Assembly: GCA_964456925.1 (NCBI GenBank)
Contig: CAYWCX010000039.1
Coordinates: 1 to 6,351 of the forward strand
DNA length: 6,351 nt
Reading direction: 5' to 3'
From: JBAZKK01 sp964456925
GTDB taxonomy: Bacteria; Omnitrophota; Gorgyraeia; Gygaellales; Profunditerraquicolaceae
In this document: positions 1-6,034 of the stretch, one piece after another
Numbering within the stretch: position 1 is the first letter of the stretch
Layout of the letters: the number at the start of each line of letters is the position of its first letter
Program-made: the position numbers and the translations under genes
Notes under the pieces: model-generated
Told to the model about the DNA's origin: nothing
The model's database searches: none
The model's input: the letters and a program-made list of their open reading frames with translations, nothing else

Positions 1-1223
1 AGAAGCCGGGGGTTAAGATTGAAGAGGTTATCGAAAACATTGATATCGGCGGGCCATCGATGCTGCGCTCGGCCGCCAAGAACCATCAATCCGTAGCGGT
101 AGTTTCTAACCCCGGCCGTTACCGTCAGATTAGCGAAGAACTGTGCCGCAACAACGGCGCCTTATCCGATGGCCTTCTTAAGGAACTCGCTATTGAGGTC
201 TTTGGCCTGACCAGCGCCTATGATAATGCCATATACGCTTATCTTAACAATTATTTTAAAGGTACAGGCACAGCGCCGGAATTCGGCCGGGATATCAACC
301 TTGCTTTTGAAAAAATCCAGGATTTAAGGTACGGTGAAAATCCGCACCAGCGCGCGGCATTTTACCGCGAAAAAGGCAAACTCCGGGGGCTGGCGAATTT
401 AAAACAATTACAGGGCAAGGAGTTGTCTTTTAATAATATTTTAGATTTGAACTCTGCCTTTGAGCTGGTCAAGGAGTTCAGCAATCCCGCCGCAGTGGTC
501 GTCAAGCATAATAATCCCTGCGGGGCAGCCGAGGATAAGGTCCTCACCCGGGCTTATCTTAATGCCTGGGAGTGCGATAAACTTTCGGCGTTCGGAGGGA
601 TAGTAGCGCTCAACCGCAGGCTCGACCGCGAGACCGCCGAGGCAATCGTAAAGAGCGGTTTTTTAGAATGCGTGATTGCGCCCGAAATCCCTACTGAGGC
701 GAGGGATTTGTTCAGGAATAAGAAGGACCTGCGTTTGATAGAATTAAGTGATCTCGAGGTAGTGATTGAGCCGGAATTAAAAAAAGTAAGCGGCGGGCTT
801 CTGGTGCAGGATAAGGATACCCAAACCATTGATTTGAATAATCTTAAAACCGTGACGAAAAAGAAACCCACCCCGGAGCAAATGGAAAGCCTCATTTTTG
901 CCTGGAAGGTTGCCAAGCACGTTAAATCCAATGCTATAGTGCTCGCCTGCGGCACGAAAACCGTGGGCATCGGAGCGGGCCAGATGTCGCGCGTGGATTC
1001 GGTAACCATTGCCAGGATTAAGTCCGGCAAGCGAAGCAGGAATTCCGCCCTCGCTTCGGACGCCTTCTTTCCCAAGGCGGATGCCATTGCCGAAGCTGCC
1101 AGGGCCGGGGTAAAATGCATAATCCAGCCCGGCGGCTCGATCGCGGATAAAGAGATTATAAAGGCCTGCGACAAATATAAGATTTCGATGGTCTTTACCG
1201 GCCTGCGGCACTTCAAACACTAA
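1..1223 (+). CDS. purH: Bifunctional AICAR formyltransferase / IMP cyclohydrolase PurH, 5' partial
   Basis: PurH carries out the last two steps of de novo IMP synthesis in the cytoplasm: formylation of AICAR with 10-formyl-THF, then ring closure to IMP. The frame is open to the left edge (first full codon at 3), so the ATG at 60 is internal. About 406 residues are visible against a usual 510-525, so roughly 110 residues of the IMP cyclohydrolase domain lie outside the window. The codons just before and after 60 encode the conserved IDIGGPSMLRSAAKNH segment. Downstream are LRYGENPHQ (324-350), VKHNNPCG with the transferase Lys-His pair (504-509), KSNA, GAGQMSRVDS (975-1004), ASDAFFPKADA, QPGGSIADKE (1125-1154) and the family C-terminus FTGLRHFKH before TAA. 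No frameshift or lost key residue is visible. It is the first gene seen of a run of folate-linked genes, 62 bases ahead of folC. Identification is secure. Confidence 0.98.
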   Translation, partial: KPGVKIEEVIENIDIGGPSMLRSAAKNHQSVAVVSNPGRYRQISEELCRNNGALSDGLLKELAIEVFGLTSAYDNAIYAYLNNYFKGTGTAPEFGRDINLAFEKIQDLRYGENPHQRAAFYREKGKLRGLANLKQLQGKELSFNNILDLNSAFELVKEFSNPAAVVVKHNNPCGAAEDKVLTRAYLNAWECDKLSAFGGIVALNRRLDRETAEAIVKSGFLECVIAPEIPTEARDLFRNKKDLRLIELSDLEVVIEPELKKVSGGLLVQDKDTQTIDLNNLKTVTKKKPTPEQMESLIFAWKVAKHVKSNAIVLACGTKTVGIGAGQMSRVDSVTIARIKSGKRSRNSALASDAFFPKADAIAEAARAGVKCIIQPGGSIADKEIIKACDKYKISMVFTGLRHFKH

Positions 1224-1229
1224 ACGGCA

Positions 1230-1257
1230 ATAGCGCATATCGCAAATCGCCTATCGT
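1230..1257. repeat. Degenerate 7-base tandem repeat, four units, in the purH-folC gap
   Basis: Four consecutive 7-base units can be read: ATAGCGC (1230-1236), ATATCGC (1237-1243), AAATCGC (1244-1250) and CTATCGT (1251-1257). Relative to ATATCGC they have 1, 0, 1 and 2 differences. The array fills nearly half of the 62-base gap and runs into a hairpin. Its function is unknown. It could be a small intergenic repeat family of this genome or chance; copy number elsewhere cannot be judged from this window. Confidence 0.5.
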
Positions 1258-1268
1258 AACGATAAGCG
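1248..1268 (+). other. Small intergenic hairpin between purH and folC
   Basis: CGC (1248-1250) and TATCG (1252-1256) pair with CGATA (1260-1264) and GCG (1266-1268). There is one C/A mismatch and a TAA loop, giving 8 base pairs. No T-run follows, so it is not a typical intrinsic terminator. It ends 17 bases before the folC ATG, where no good SD is visible, so an mRNA-processing or translation role is possible. The structure is seen in the sequence; the function is inference. Confidence 0.45.
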
Positions 1269-1285
1269 GCCAGCCACGAGCGATA

Positions 1286-2629
1286 ATGACCTACCCGGAA
1301 ACCACCCAGTATTTAGAGTCCTTTATTAATTACGAAAATATCCCTGCCTGGCCCTATAAACAATCCTTAAAACTAAAACGGTTCAGGGATTTTCTTACCG
1401 AGTTGGACAACCCCCAGTATGGCCTGCGCTGTATCCATATCGCCGGCACCAAGGGCAAGGGCTCGACCGCGGCCTTCATCGCCTACATCCTAAAAGAATC
1501 CGGTTTTAGGGTCGGGCTTTACACCTCTCCGCACCTGTCGGATTTCCGCGAGAGGATCAGGGTGCTCGATAAAAACGGCGGTGCCAGAAGCCCAAGCGGT
1601 GATTTTGAAGGCAGCATTTCGCGCCGTAATTTGGCGGCTTTGGTTCAGAAAGTTAAACCGCGCATCAAGAGTTTTAATGCCAAATCTAAATACAGCCCAC
1701 TTTCTTTCTTTGAGGTTTATACTGCCCTCGCCTTCCTTTATTTTAAGAAAAAAAACGTTGACTTCGCGGTTTTGGAAACAGGTTTGGGCGGCAGGCTCGA
1801 CGCTACTAACACGGCGCGGCCTTTGGTCTCGGCGATAACCCCGATAAGTTATGAGCACACCCAGAAATTAGGCAATACCTTAAAGCAGATTGCCGCGGAA
1901 AAAGCCGGTATCATCAAGAGAAACCCCCGGCAGGGCTTGATTGTGATAAGCGCCCCCCAGGCGCCGGAGGCAGGTGCAGTTATCCGCCGACGGTGCAAAA
2001 AGATGCGGGCAAAATTATACCGCGTGGATAAAGACATCCGTTACGCTAATAAAAATAACCGCTTTCGGATAGAGGGGCTTTTCGCCAATTATAATCATCT
2101 TAAGGTCGGGCTTATAGGCGCGCATCAATTAGTCAATGCCGCAGTAGCGGTGGCAGCGGTGGAAGGATTACGCTTTCATAATATCCGCGTCAGCCCCGAT
2201 GCCATAAGACGGGGCCTGGCCCGCGCAGTCTGGCCGGGCAGGTGCGAAGTTATAATGAGAAGGCCGGATGTGGTTATTGACGGCGCCCAGAATGAAGCCT
2301 CTGCCGCGGTTTTAAAAGAAGCAGTCAGAAATAATTTTAGATACCGCAGGTTAATACTGGTATTGGGTATTTCCAAAGACAAGGATATCCCCGGCATATG
2401 CGGCCAACTCCATGCCTTGGCGGATAAGGCTGTCCTTACCAAAGCCGATAATCCCCGTGCTACTCCGCCGCGGGATTTAGCGCGCTATTTTATGGACAGG
2501 GAGCTTTTTATCACCGATAATGTGCGCGAGGCTAAAAGGCAAGCCCTTTGCCTTGCCGGGAAGGAAGATTTAATATTGGTTTGCGGCTCTCTTTTTGTAG
2601 TGGGCGAATTCAGAAATGCTGCATTATAA
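1286..2629 (+). CDS. folC: Dihydrofolate synthase / folylpolyglutamate synthase FolC
   Basis: A Mur-ligase-superfamily cytoplasmic enzyme that ligates glutamate to dihydropteroate and extends folate polyglutamate tails using ATP. At 447 residues it has normal family length. The ATP loop HIAGTKGKGST is at residues 51-61, YTSPHL at 79-84, ETGLGGRLDATN at 164-175, EKAGIIK at 205-211, GAHQLVNAA at 278-286, WPGR at 316-319, LGISKDKD at 360-367 and CGSLFVVGE at 433-441. Two oddities stand out. The usual DGAHN or DVAHN motif reads DGAQN (332-336), replacing the conserved His with Gln. A Gly/Ser-rich stretch of about a dozen extra residues (94-115) follows the RIRV strand. The start at 1286 fits the family N-terminus (TQYLESF) but has no clear SD. 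The 3' end overlaps mnmE by 14 bases. Whether it does both reactions or mainly one cannot be told from sequence alone. Confidence 0.95.
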   Translation: MTYPETTQYLESFINYENIPAWPYKQSLKLKRFRDFLTELDNPQYGLRCIHIAGTKGKGSTAAFIAYILKESGFRVGLYTSPHLSDFRERIRVLDKNGGARSPSGDFEGSISRRNLAALVQKVKPRIKSFNAKSKYSPLSFFEVYTALAFLYFKKKNVDFAVLETGLGGRLDATNTARPLVSAITPISYEHTQKLGNTLKQIAAEKAGIIKRNPRQGLIVISAPQAPEAGAVIRRRCKKMRAKLYRVDKDIRYANKNNRFRIEGLFANYNHLKVGLIGAHQLVNAAVAVAAVEGLRFHNIRVSPDAIRRGLARAVWPGRCEVIMRRPDVVIDGAQNEASAAVLKEAVRNNFRYRRLILVLGISKDKDIPGICGQLHALADKAVLTKADNPRATPPRDLARYFMDRELFITDNVREAKRQALCLAGKEDLILVCGSLFVVGEFRNAAL

Positions 2630-4010
2630 TTTAGACGATACCATTGCGGCTGTCTCCACCCTGGCCGGAGAATCCGGGATCGGGATTGTGCGTTTAAGCG
2701 GCAGGGAGGCATTGGGGATAGCGGATAGGGTATTTACCTCTAAAGACGGCGAGGCCCCCTCAACCTTTAAAACCCACACCTTGCATTACGGTTGGATTCA
2801 AAAGCGGCAGGATAACGAATCTGAGACTATTGATGAGGTTCTTCTTACAGTGATGCGCGCCCCGCGTTCTTATACCAGGGAAGACGTAGTGGAAATTAAT
2901 TGTCACGGCGGGATGGTAGCTTTGCGCAGGGTATTGGATTTAGTTCTGGAGAACGGGGCACGGCTGGCCGAGCCCGGCGAGTTTACCAAGCGCGCTTTTT
3001 TAAACGGCAGGATTGACCTCTCCCAGGCAGAAGCGGTTTTAGATGTTATCAGGGCCAAAACAGATTCGGCGTTAATGCTGGGGGTGGAACAGCTTAAAGG
3101 CGACCTATCTAGAGAGTTCAATAAAGTCCGGAATATCCTGCTTGGTGTCTCGTCGGTTTTAGAAGCCAATATTGATTTTCCGGAAGAAGAAATAGCCCTT
3201 CCAGAATTCAGTTTAATCTCCCAAAAATTAAATAAGGCAAGTTGCAGATTGAAAGAACTTTTATCCGGCGCCAGTAAAGGAAGGATACTGCGGGAAGGGT
3301 TAAGAGTAGTAATCTGCGGCAGGCCGAATGCAGGCAAATCTTCGCTTTTAAACGCCCTTTTAAAAGAAGAGCGCGCCATTGTCACGCCGGTTGCCGGTAC
3401 AACCCGCGATGTTATCGAAGATATCATTGATATCCGGGGCATACCGATAAGAATTGCGGATACCGCAGGGATTATCGAACCCCGCGGTTTGGTAGAAAAA
3501 AAAGCAGTGGCGCGTTCCCGCGAACATATGAAGTCGGCGGACTTAGTTATTCTCTTGTTTGACGGCAATAAAAGACTGAATCAGACGGATGAGTTTTTAA
3601 TCCGCAGGCTAAAAAATAAAAAAATACTGGCGGTAATTAATAAAATAGACCTCTCGCAGAAGATCCAGAAGAGCAGGCTCCTTAAGATATACGGTTCCCT
3701 GGTAGAGGTATCTGCCAAAAGATTAAAGAATATCAAGAGGTTAGAAGATGCCATTGCCAAGCTCGTATACGGCGACAAAATAACAGCCGCCCAGCCGGCA
3801 TTAGTAAGCAACGCGAGGCACCTTGCCAATCTTAAGAAAGCAGAAAAACTTATTGCCGAGGCCGCAAAATCATTAGATAATAGGTTATACCCCGAACTTA
3901 TTGCCCAGGATATAAAGGATGCCTTGGGGCATCTTGATGAAATCCTCGGCAGAACCTTTTCGGAAGACCTTCTGCATAGGATATTTTCGCAGTTTTGTGT
4001 CGGTAAATGA
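2616..4010 (+). CDS. mnmE: tRNA-modifying GTPase MnmE (TrmE)
   Basis: MnmE works with MnmG to place the (carboxymethyl)aminomethyl group on C5 of wobble uridine 34 in certain tRNAs, using methylene-THF as carbon source and GTP hydrolysis. The 464 residues match family length. The N-terminal folate-binding domain shows DTIAAVST (8-15), YTREDVVEINCHGG (86-99) and EPGEFTKRAFLNGRIDLSQAEA (119-140). The inserted G domain has G1 GRPNAGKSS (235-243, with the K+-coordinating Asn238), G2 GTTRD (261-265), G3 DTAG (282-285), G4 NKID (342-345) and G5 SAK (366-368). The helical domain ends in FCVGK (460-464), carrying the catalytic Cys461; FCIGK is commoner. The ATG lies inside the end of folC and has only a weak SD, which suggests translational coupling. 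No mnmG is in the window. Its usual neighbours near the origin (yidC, rsmG) are absent and it is embedded among folate genes instead. Confidence 0.97.
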   Translation: MLHYNLDDTIAAVSTLAGESGIGIVRLSGREALGIADRVFTSKDGEAPSTFKTHTLHYGWIQKRQDNESETIDEVLLTVMRAPRSYTREDVVEINCHGGMVALRRVLDLVLENGARLAEPGEFTKRAFLNGRIDLSQAEAVLDVIRAKTDSALMLGVEQLKGDLSREFNKVRNILLGVSSVLEANIDFPEEEIALPEFSLISQKLNKASCRLKELLSGASKGRILREGLRVVICGRPNAGKSSLLNALLKEERAIVTPVAGTTRDVIEDIIDIRGIPIRIADTAGIIEPRGLVEKKAVARSREHMKSADLVILLFDGNKRLNQTDEFLIRRLKNKKILAVINKIDLSQKIQKSRLLKIYGSLVEVSAKRLKNIKRLEDAIAKLVYGDKITAAQPALVSNARHLANLKKAEKLIAEAAKSLDNRLYPELIAQDIKDALGHLDEILGRTFSEDLLHRIFSQFCVGK

Positions 4011-4032
4011 CCTGCTTGAAATTGACCCGTTA

Positions 4033-4040
4033 GGGAGGAG
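4033..4040 (+). promoter_or_regulatory. Strong Shine-Dalgarno of folE that bears on start choice
   Basis: GGGAGGAG lies directly before two consecutive in-frame ATG codons (4041 and 4044). GGAGG at 4034-4038 is only 2 bases from the first ATG but 5 bases from the second, so 4044 is the better-placed start. No promoter is evident in the 30-base mnmE-folE gap. Confidence 0.75.
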
Positions 4041-4043
4041 ATG

Positions 4044-4601
4044 ATGGATAGAAGGAAAATTGAAAGAGCGGTGCGGGATATCCTGGAGGCGATAGGAGAG
4101 AATCCCAGAAAGAAAGACCTGCAGAAGACGCCCCGGCGCGTTGCCGAGATGTATGAGGAGATATTCGCGGGCATAAAGAAGGACCCCCGCAAAGAGCTCG
4201 AGGTTGTCCTGGACCAGAAGCATGATGAGATTATTCTCTTAAAAGGAATTCCCCTCTACAGCACCTGCGAGCATCACCTGCTTCCATTTATAGGCAAGGC
4301 CTACATTGCCTATATACCTAAAGGGGGACGGGTCACCGGATTAAGCAAGATCGCACGGGTGGTAGACATTCTCTCTCAGCGGCCACAGGTCCAGGAAAGA
4401 CTGACTACTCAAATCGCAGAAATCCTTATGTCTAAACTTGAACCCAAAGGTTGCATGGTGATTATCGAAGCCGAGCACCTCTGTATGTCAATGCGCGGCG
4501 TTAAAAAATCCGGTACCCTGACGGTAACTTCGGCAGTAAGAGGCATATTCCAGAAGAACGAGAAGACCCGTACCGAAACTCTGGCATTAATCAAGTCTTA
4601 G
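4044..4601 (+). CDS. folE: GTP cyclohydrolase I, zinc-dependent (FolE)
   Basis: Converts GTP to 7,8-dihydroneopterin triphosphate, the entry step of folate synthesis and also the source for queuosine precursors. Counted from the ATG at 4041 (186 residues), the Zn ligands are Cys76 and His79 in STCEHHLLPF and Cys148 in EHLCMSMRGV. The catalytic-site His78 is also present. GLSKIARVVDILSQRPQVQ (100-118) is the family signature, and the C-terminal SGTLTVTSAVRGIF is typical. Keeping all three ligands marks the zinc (FolE1A) form; it is not the unrelated FolE2. The length is slightly short compared with E. coli (about 220) because the N-terminal helical region is reduced, as in many bacterial homologues. 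Start 4044 is preferred on SD spacing; 4041 adds one Met. It follows mnmE by about 30 bases and precedes the PilZ gene by 16, consistent with one operon. No THF riboswitch or similar leader fits the gap. Confidence 0.97.
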   Translation: MDRRKIERAVRDILEAIGENPRKKDLQKTPRRVAEMYEEIFAGIKKDPRKELEVVLDQKHDEIILLKGIPLYSTCEHHLLPFIGKAYIAYIPKGGRVTGLSKIARVVDILSQRPQVQERLTTQIAEILMSKLEPKGCMVIIEAEHLCMSMRGVKKSGTLTVTSAVRGIFQKNEKTRTETLALIKS

Positions 4602-4617
4602 CAAAAGGAAAATAGCA

Positions 4618-5172
4618 GTGGCAGGGATTGAAAAAAGAAAAGAAAGAAGAATAAAGATTTCCCTTCCTCTTAAGATTATCTACCAGGGCAAAGAACTAAG
4701 CGGTTTTACCGGAAACATCAGCCGGCTGGGGGCTTATGCCCAGATGGAGAGAGATTTGCCCATCGGTACCGACATCGATGCGGTTTTAGAAATTCCGGCA
4801 TATGCCAAAGACCCCTCCCTGACAGGAAAAATAAGTTGTAAAGGCAATATCTTCCGCGCTAATTTTATTGAGGAAGCAAAGGGTAAAAAAAACTTTGGGC
4901 TCGGGATATTCTTTACCGGTTTCCCCGAGCAGAAAGATAAGGAAAAACTCTCCAGATACATCGATTACCTTATTGCCGAAGAAGAAGAGGGAATCAAAAA
5001 AGGCGTCAAGCTTTGGAGAAATAAAAGGAAAATGAAAAAGGTCGATACGGCCTCTGTCGAAGGCCGCCATAAGGATAATGATAATAGCGATATTGCCTCG
5101 CTCTTAAGGCAGATTTTAGCCCGGTTAAAGGAAATCCGCTCTTTGTTAAAACCCGCTGCTGAAAATAAATAA
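4618..5172 (+). CDS. PilZ-domain protein, probable c-di-GMP receptor
   Basis: A 184-residue cytoplasmic protein without signal peptide or membrane segment. An N-terminal PilZ domain (about 5-120) carries both c-di-GMP motifs: RxxxR as Arg7-Lys-Glu-Arg-Arg11, and N/DxSxxG as Asn33-Ile-Ser35-Arg-Leu-Gly38. Beta-strand-like segments follow, including FGLGIFFTGF (93-102), where PilZ domains usually end their barrel. Binding of c-di-GMP is therefore expected, but the output is unknown. After an acidic patch (EEEEG, 121-125) comes a basic stretch (127-141), a polar linker, and a Leu/Ile-patterned helix (about 157-178) that could be an oligomerisation or docking segment. The start is GTG, supported by AGGA at 4606-4609 with 8-base spacing and by the closeness of the RxxxR motif to the N-terminus. 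It lies 16 bases after folE, probably cotranscribed, though with no obvious functional link to folate. Confidence 0.88.
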   Translation: MAGIEKRKERRIKISLPLKIIYQGKELSGFTGNISRLGAYAQMERDLPIGTDIDAVLEIPAYAKDPSLTGKISCKGNIFRANFIEEAKGKKNFGLGIFFTGFPEQKDKEKLSRYIDYLIAEEEEGIKKGVKLWRNKRKMKKVDTASVEGRHKDNDNSDIASLLRQILARLKEIRSLLKPAAENK

Positions 5173-5194
5173 AGCCGCCGGCCTCTTTTAAAGA

Positions 5195-5223
5195 TTGCTT
5201 CAAGGGCTGTGCCGGGGTATAAT
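5195..5223 (+). promoter_or_regulatory. Predicted sigma70-type promoter for the HAMP protein gene
   Basis: A -35-like TTGCTT (5195-5200) is separated by exactly 17 bases from a perfect -10 TATAAT (5218-5223). The expected start of transcription is near 5230, giving a leader of about 40 bases to the ATG at 5271. The -35 matches consensus only at TTG, so the call rests on the perfect -10, the spacing, and its place in the only intergenic region near 100 bases. It would separate a purH-to-PilZ operon from the downstream membrane-protein genes. Confidence 0.6.
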
Positions 5224-5260
5224 AGTTATAGCTTGTCGGTCCCCTCTAGGAAGAGAGAAT

Positions 5261-5266
5261 GGAGGT
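5261..5266 (+). promoter_or_regulatory. Shine-Dalgarno that selects the start of the HAMP protein
   Basis: GGAGGT ends 4 bases before the ATG at 5271. An in-frame ATG at 5259 overlaps this site and has only a purine-rich AGGAAGAG upstream, so 5271 is the preferred start. Confidence 0.75.
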
Positions 5267-5270
5267 CAAG

Positions 5271-5666
5271 ATGCAGGAAAGAAGAATCGGTAAATTCTGG
5301 AAGATAAAATATACCCTCTGGTTTCTCAATGTTTTTTTGATCTGTATCACGCTTTTGACGCTCATCAGCTTTTATACGCTAGGGAGGCTTGTTACAGAGG
5401 AGCAGCATTCGCTTAAATGGCGCATCAGCTTTTTTGTGATGCAATTATGTTTTATCGGAATTATTTTTATATTCCTGACAATGATGTTCCTGCTTTTGCA
5501 CCGCAGTCTCGGTCCTATCCCGCGCCTGGAGACAATTCTGGATAAGGTGATTAGCGGCGATTATTCCTTACGGTTGTCCATGCGTAAAAACGACATCGTT
5601 CATTCCTTTGTGGATAAAATCAATAAAGTAATAGCTTTACTGGAAGAGAAGTCTAAAGCCAGATAA
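5271..5666 (+). CDS. Small two-helix membrane protein with a HAMP domain and no output domain
   Basis: With the start at 5271 the protein has 131 residues. A short basic N-terminus precedes a first membrane helix (about 14-38), a loop of about 14 residues, and a second helix (about 53-76). The rest reads as one HAMP domain (about 77-126), with the conserved Pro82 of the first amphipathic helix, Gly96-Asp97 in the connector, Asp108, and a Leu-rich second helix ending at LLEEK. HAMP domains normally relay signals between a sensor and a kinase, cyclase or chemotaxis output. Here the loop is too short for a sensor, and a stop follows HAMP directly. The next gene does not encode a kinase or methyl-accepting domain, so it does not look like a frameshifted receptor. 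It may act through a partner, for instance the protein encoded one base downstream. The HAMP call is by motif and helix pattern; the function is unknown. A longer 135-residue form from 5259 is possible. Confidence 0.8.
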   Translation: MQERRIGKFWKIKYTLWFLNVFLICITLLTLISFYTLGRLVTEEQHSLKWRISFFVMQLCFIGIIFIFLTMMFLLLHRSLGPIPRLETILDKVISGDYSLRLSMRKNDIVHSFVDKINKVIALLEEKSKAR

Positions 5667-5667
5667 G

Positions 5668-5982
5668 GTGAAAAACTATAAGTTTATCCTGTCGGCGATT
5701 TTAAGCGGTGCAGCCCTCCTGTTTTTATACGGCCTTTTAAGTTACACTGCGGTTGTTAAAATACAGAACGATAACCTCTTTTCTTTCGTAAATCAAAGTA
5801 TTTCTCAGCTGAGTTTAAGGCTTACTAAGTTGGAATCTGTGTTTAGAACCAACGGGCATTATCGCCTTAAAAAAGTTTATCCCCGTAAACAGAAGAATCC
5901 TCTTCCTGAATCAGATAGCCGTCGCCTTGGCGGGAATCATGGTTTTTTAATCAAAAACGGAAAATCCACGCCATTTGATTAA
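5668..5982 (+). CDS. Hypothetical single-pass membrane protein, coupled to the HAMP gene
   Basis: I do not recognise this 104-residue protein. It begins at GTG (5668), one base after the TAA of the HAMP gene, with no well-spaced SD, so translation probably depends on reinitiation or coupling. After MKNYK comes one hydrophobic helix (about 6-30) that could be a signal anchor. A polar amphipathic helix follows (about 33-58, NQSISQLSLRLTKLES). Then comes a basic stretch with prolines (66-78) and a Gly/Lys-rich tail (GGNHGFLIKNGKSTPF). Positive residues before the helix suggest the tail faces the periplasm or exterior. Coding status is supported by the tight junction, the sensible membrane topology and the absence of a better overlapping frame, but its short length leaves some doubt. 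A role as partner or periplasmic sensor for the HAMP protein is inference from position alone. Confidence 0.65.
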   Translation: MKNYKFILSAILSGAALLFLYGLLSYTAVVKIQNDNLFSFVNQSISQLSLRLTKLESVFRTNGHYRLKKVYPRKQKNPLPESDSRRLGGNHGFLIKNGKSTPFD

Positions 5983-5987
5983 TTTAT

Positions 5988-6031
5988 CCTCCTTTTAATG
6001 CAAGAAAAATTTGAGACGTAGGTAAGGAGGT
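5988..6031 (+). promoter_or_regulatory. SD of the TPR gene with an upstream complementary (anti-SD) segment
   Basis: AAGGAGGT (6024-6031) is a near-ideal SD with GGAGG 4 bases from the ATG at 6035. CCTCCTT at 5988-5994 is perfectly complementary to AAGGAGG at 6024-6030, allowing a 7-base-pair stem with a 29-base loop that would hide the ribosome site. A weak competing stem, ATTAA (5978-5982) with TTAAT (5995-5999), would place the CCTCCTT in a loop and free the SD. Complementarity is seen directly; translational control is inferred. Confidence 0.45.
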
Positions 6032-6034
6032 AAA

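Noticed and set aside
60..62. ATG at 60 as the true start of purH
   Set aside because: The frame stays open to the window edge and encodes conserved PurH residues before it, so the gene begins outside the window.
554..1216. Long minus-strand open frame opposite purH (220 codons)
   Set aside because: It lies wholly inside the well-supported purH frame, shows no recognisable motif, and is the antisense shadow of a conserved gene.
2625..2630. Perfect TATAAT at the folC-mnmE overlap as an internal mnmE promoter
   Set aside because: No -35-like hexamer at 16-18 bases upstream, and it lies downstream of the mnmE start codon.
4007..4033. Eight-codon minicistron (MTCLKLTR) whose ATG overlaps the mnmE stop and whose TAG touches the folE SD
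   Set aside because: The ATGA overlap is attractive for coupling, but so short a frame is expected by chance and has no SD or other support of its own.
2903..4192. Two long minus-strand open frames opposite mnmE and folE (221 and 203 codons)
   Set aside because: They mirror conserved coding sequence on the + strand; the translations are Ser/Arg/Leu-rich without domain motifs.
5174..5189. GC-rich segment followed by TTTT after the PilZ stop, as a possible terminator
   Set aside because: Only very short or interrupted stems can be drawn (GCC/GGC, or AAAG/CTTT with mismatches), too weak to call an intrinsic terminator.
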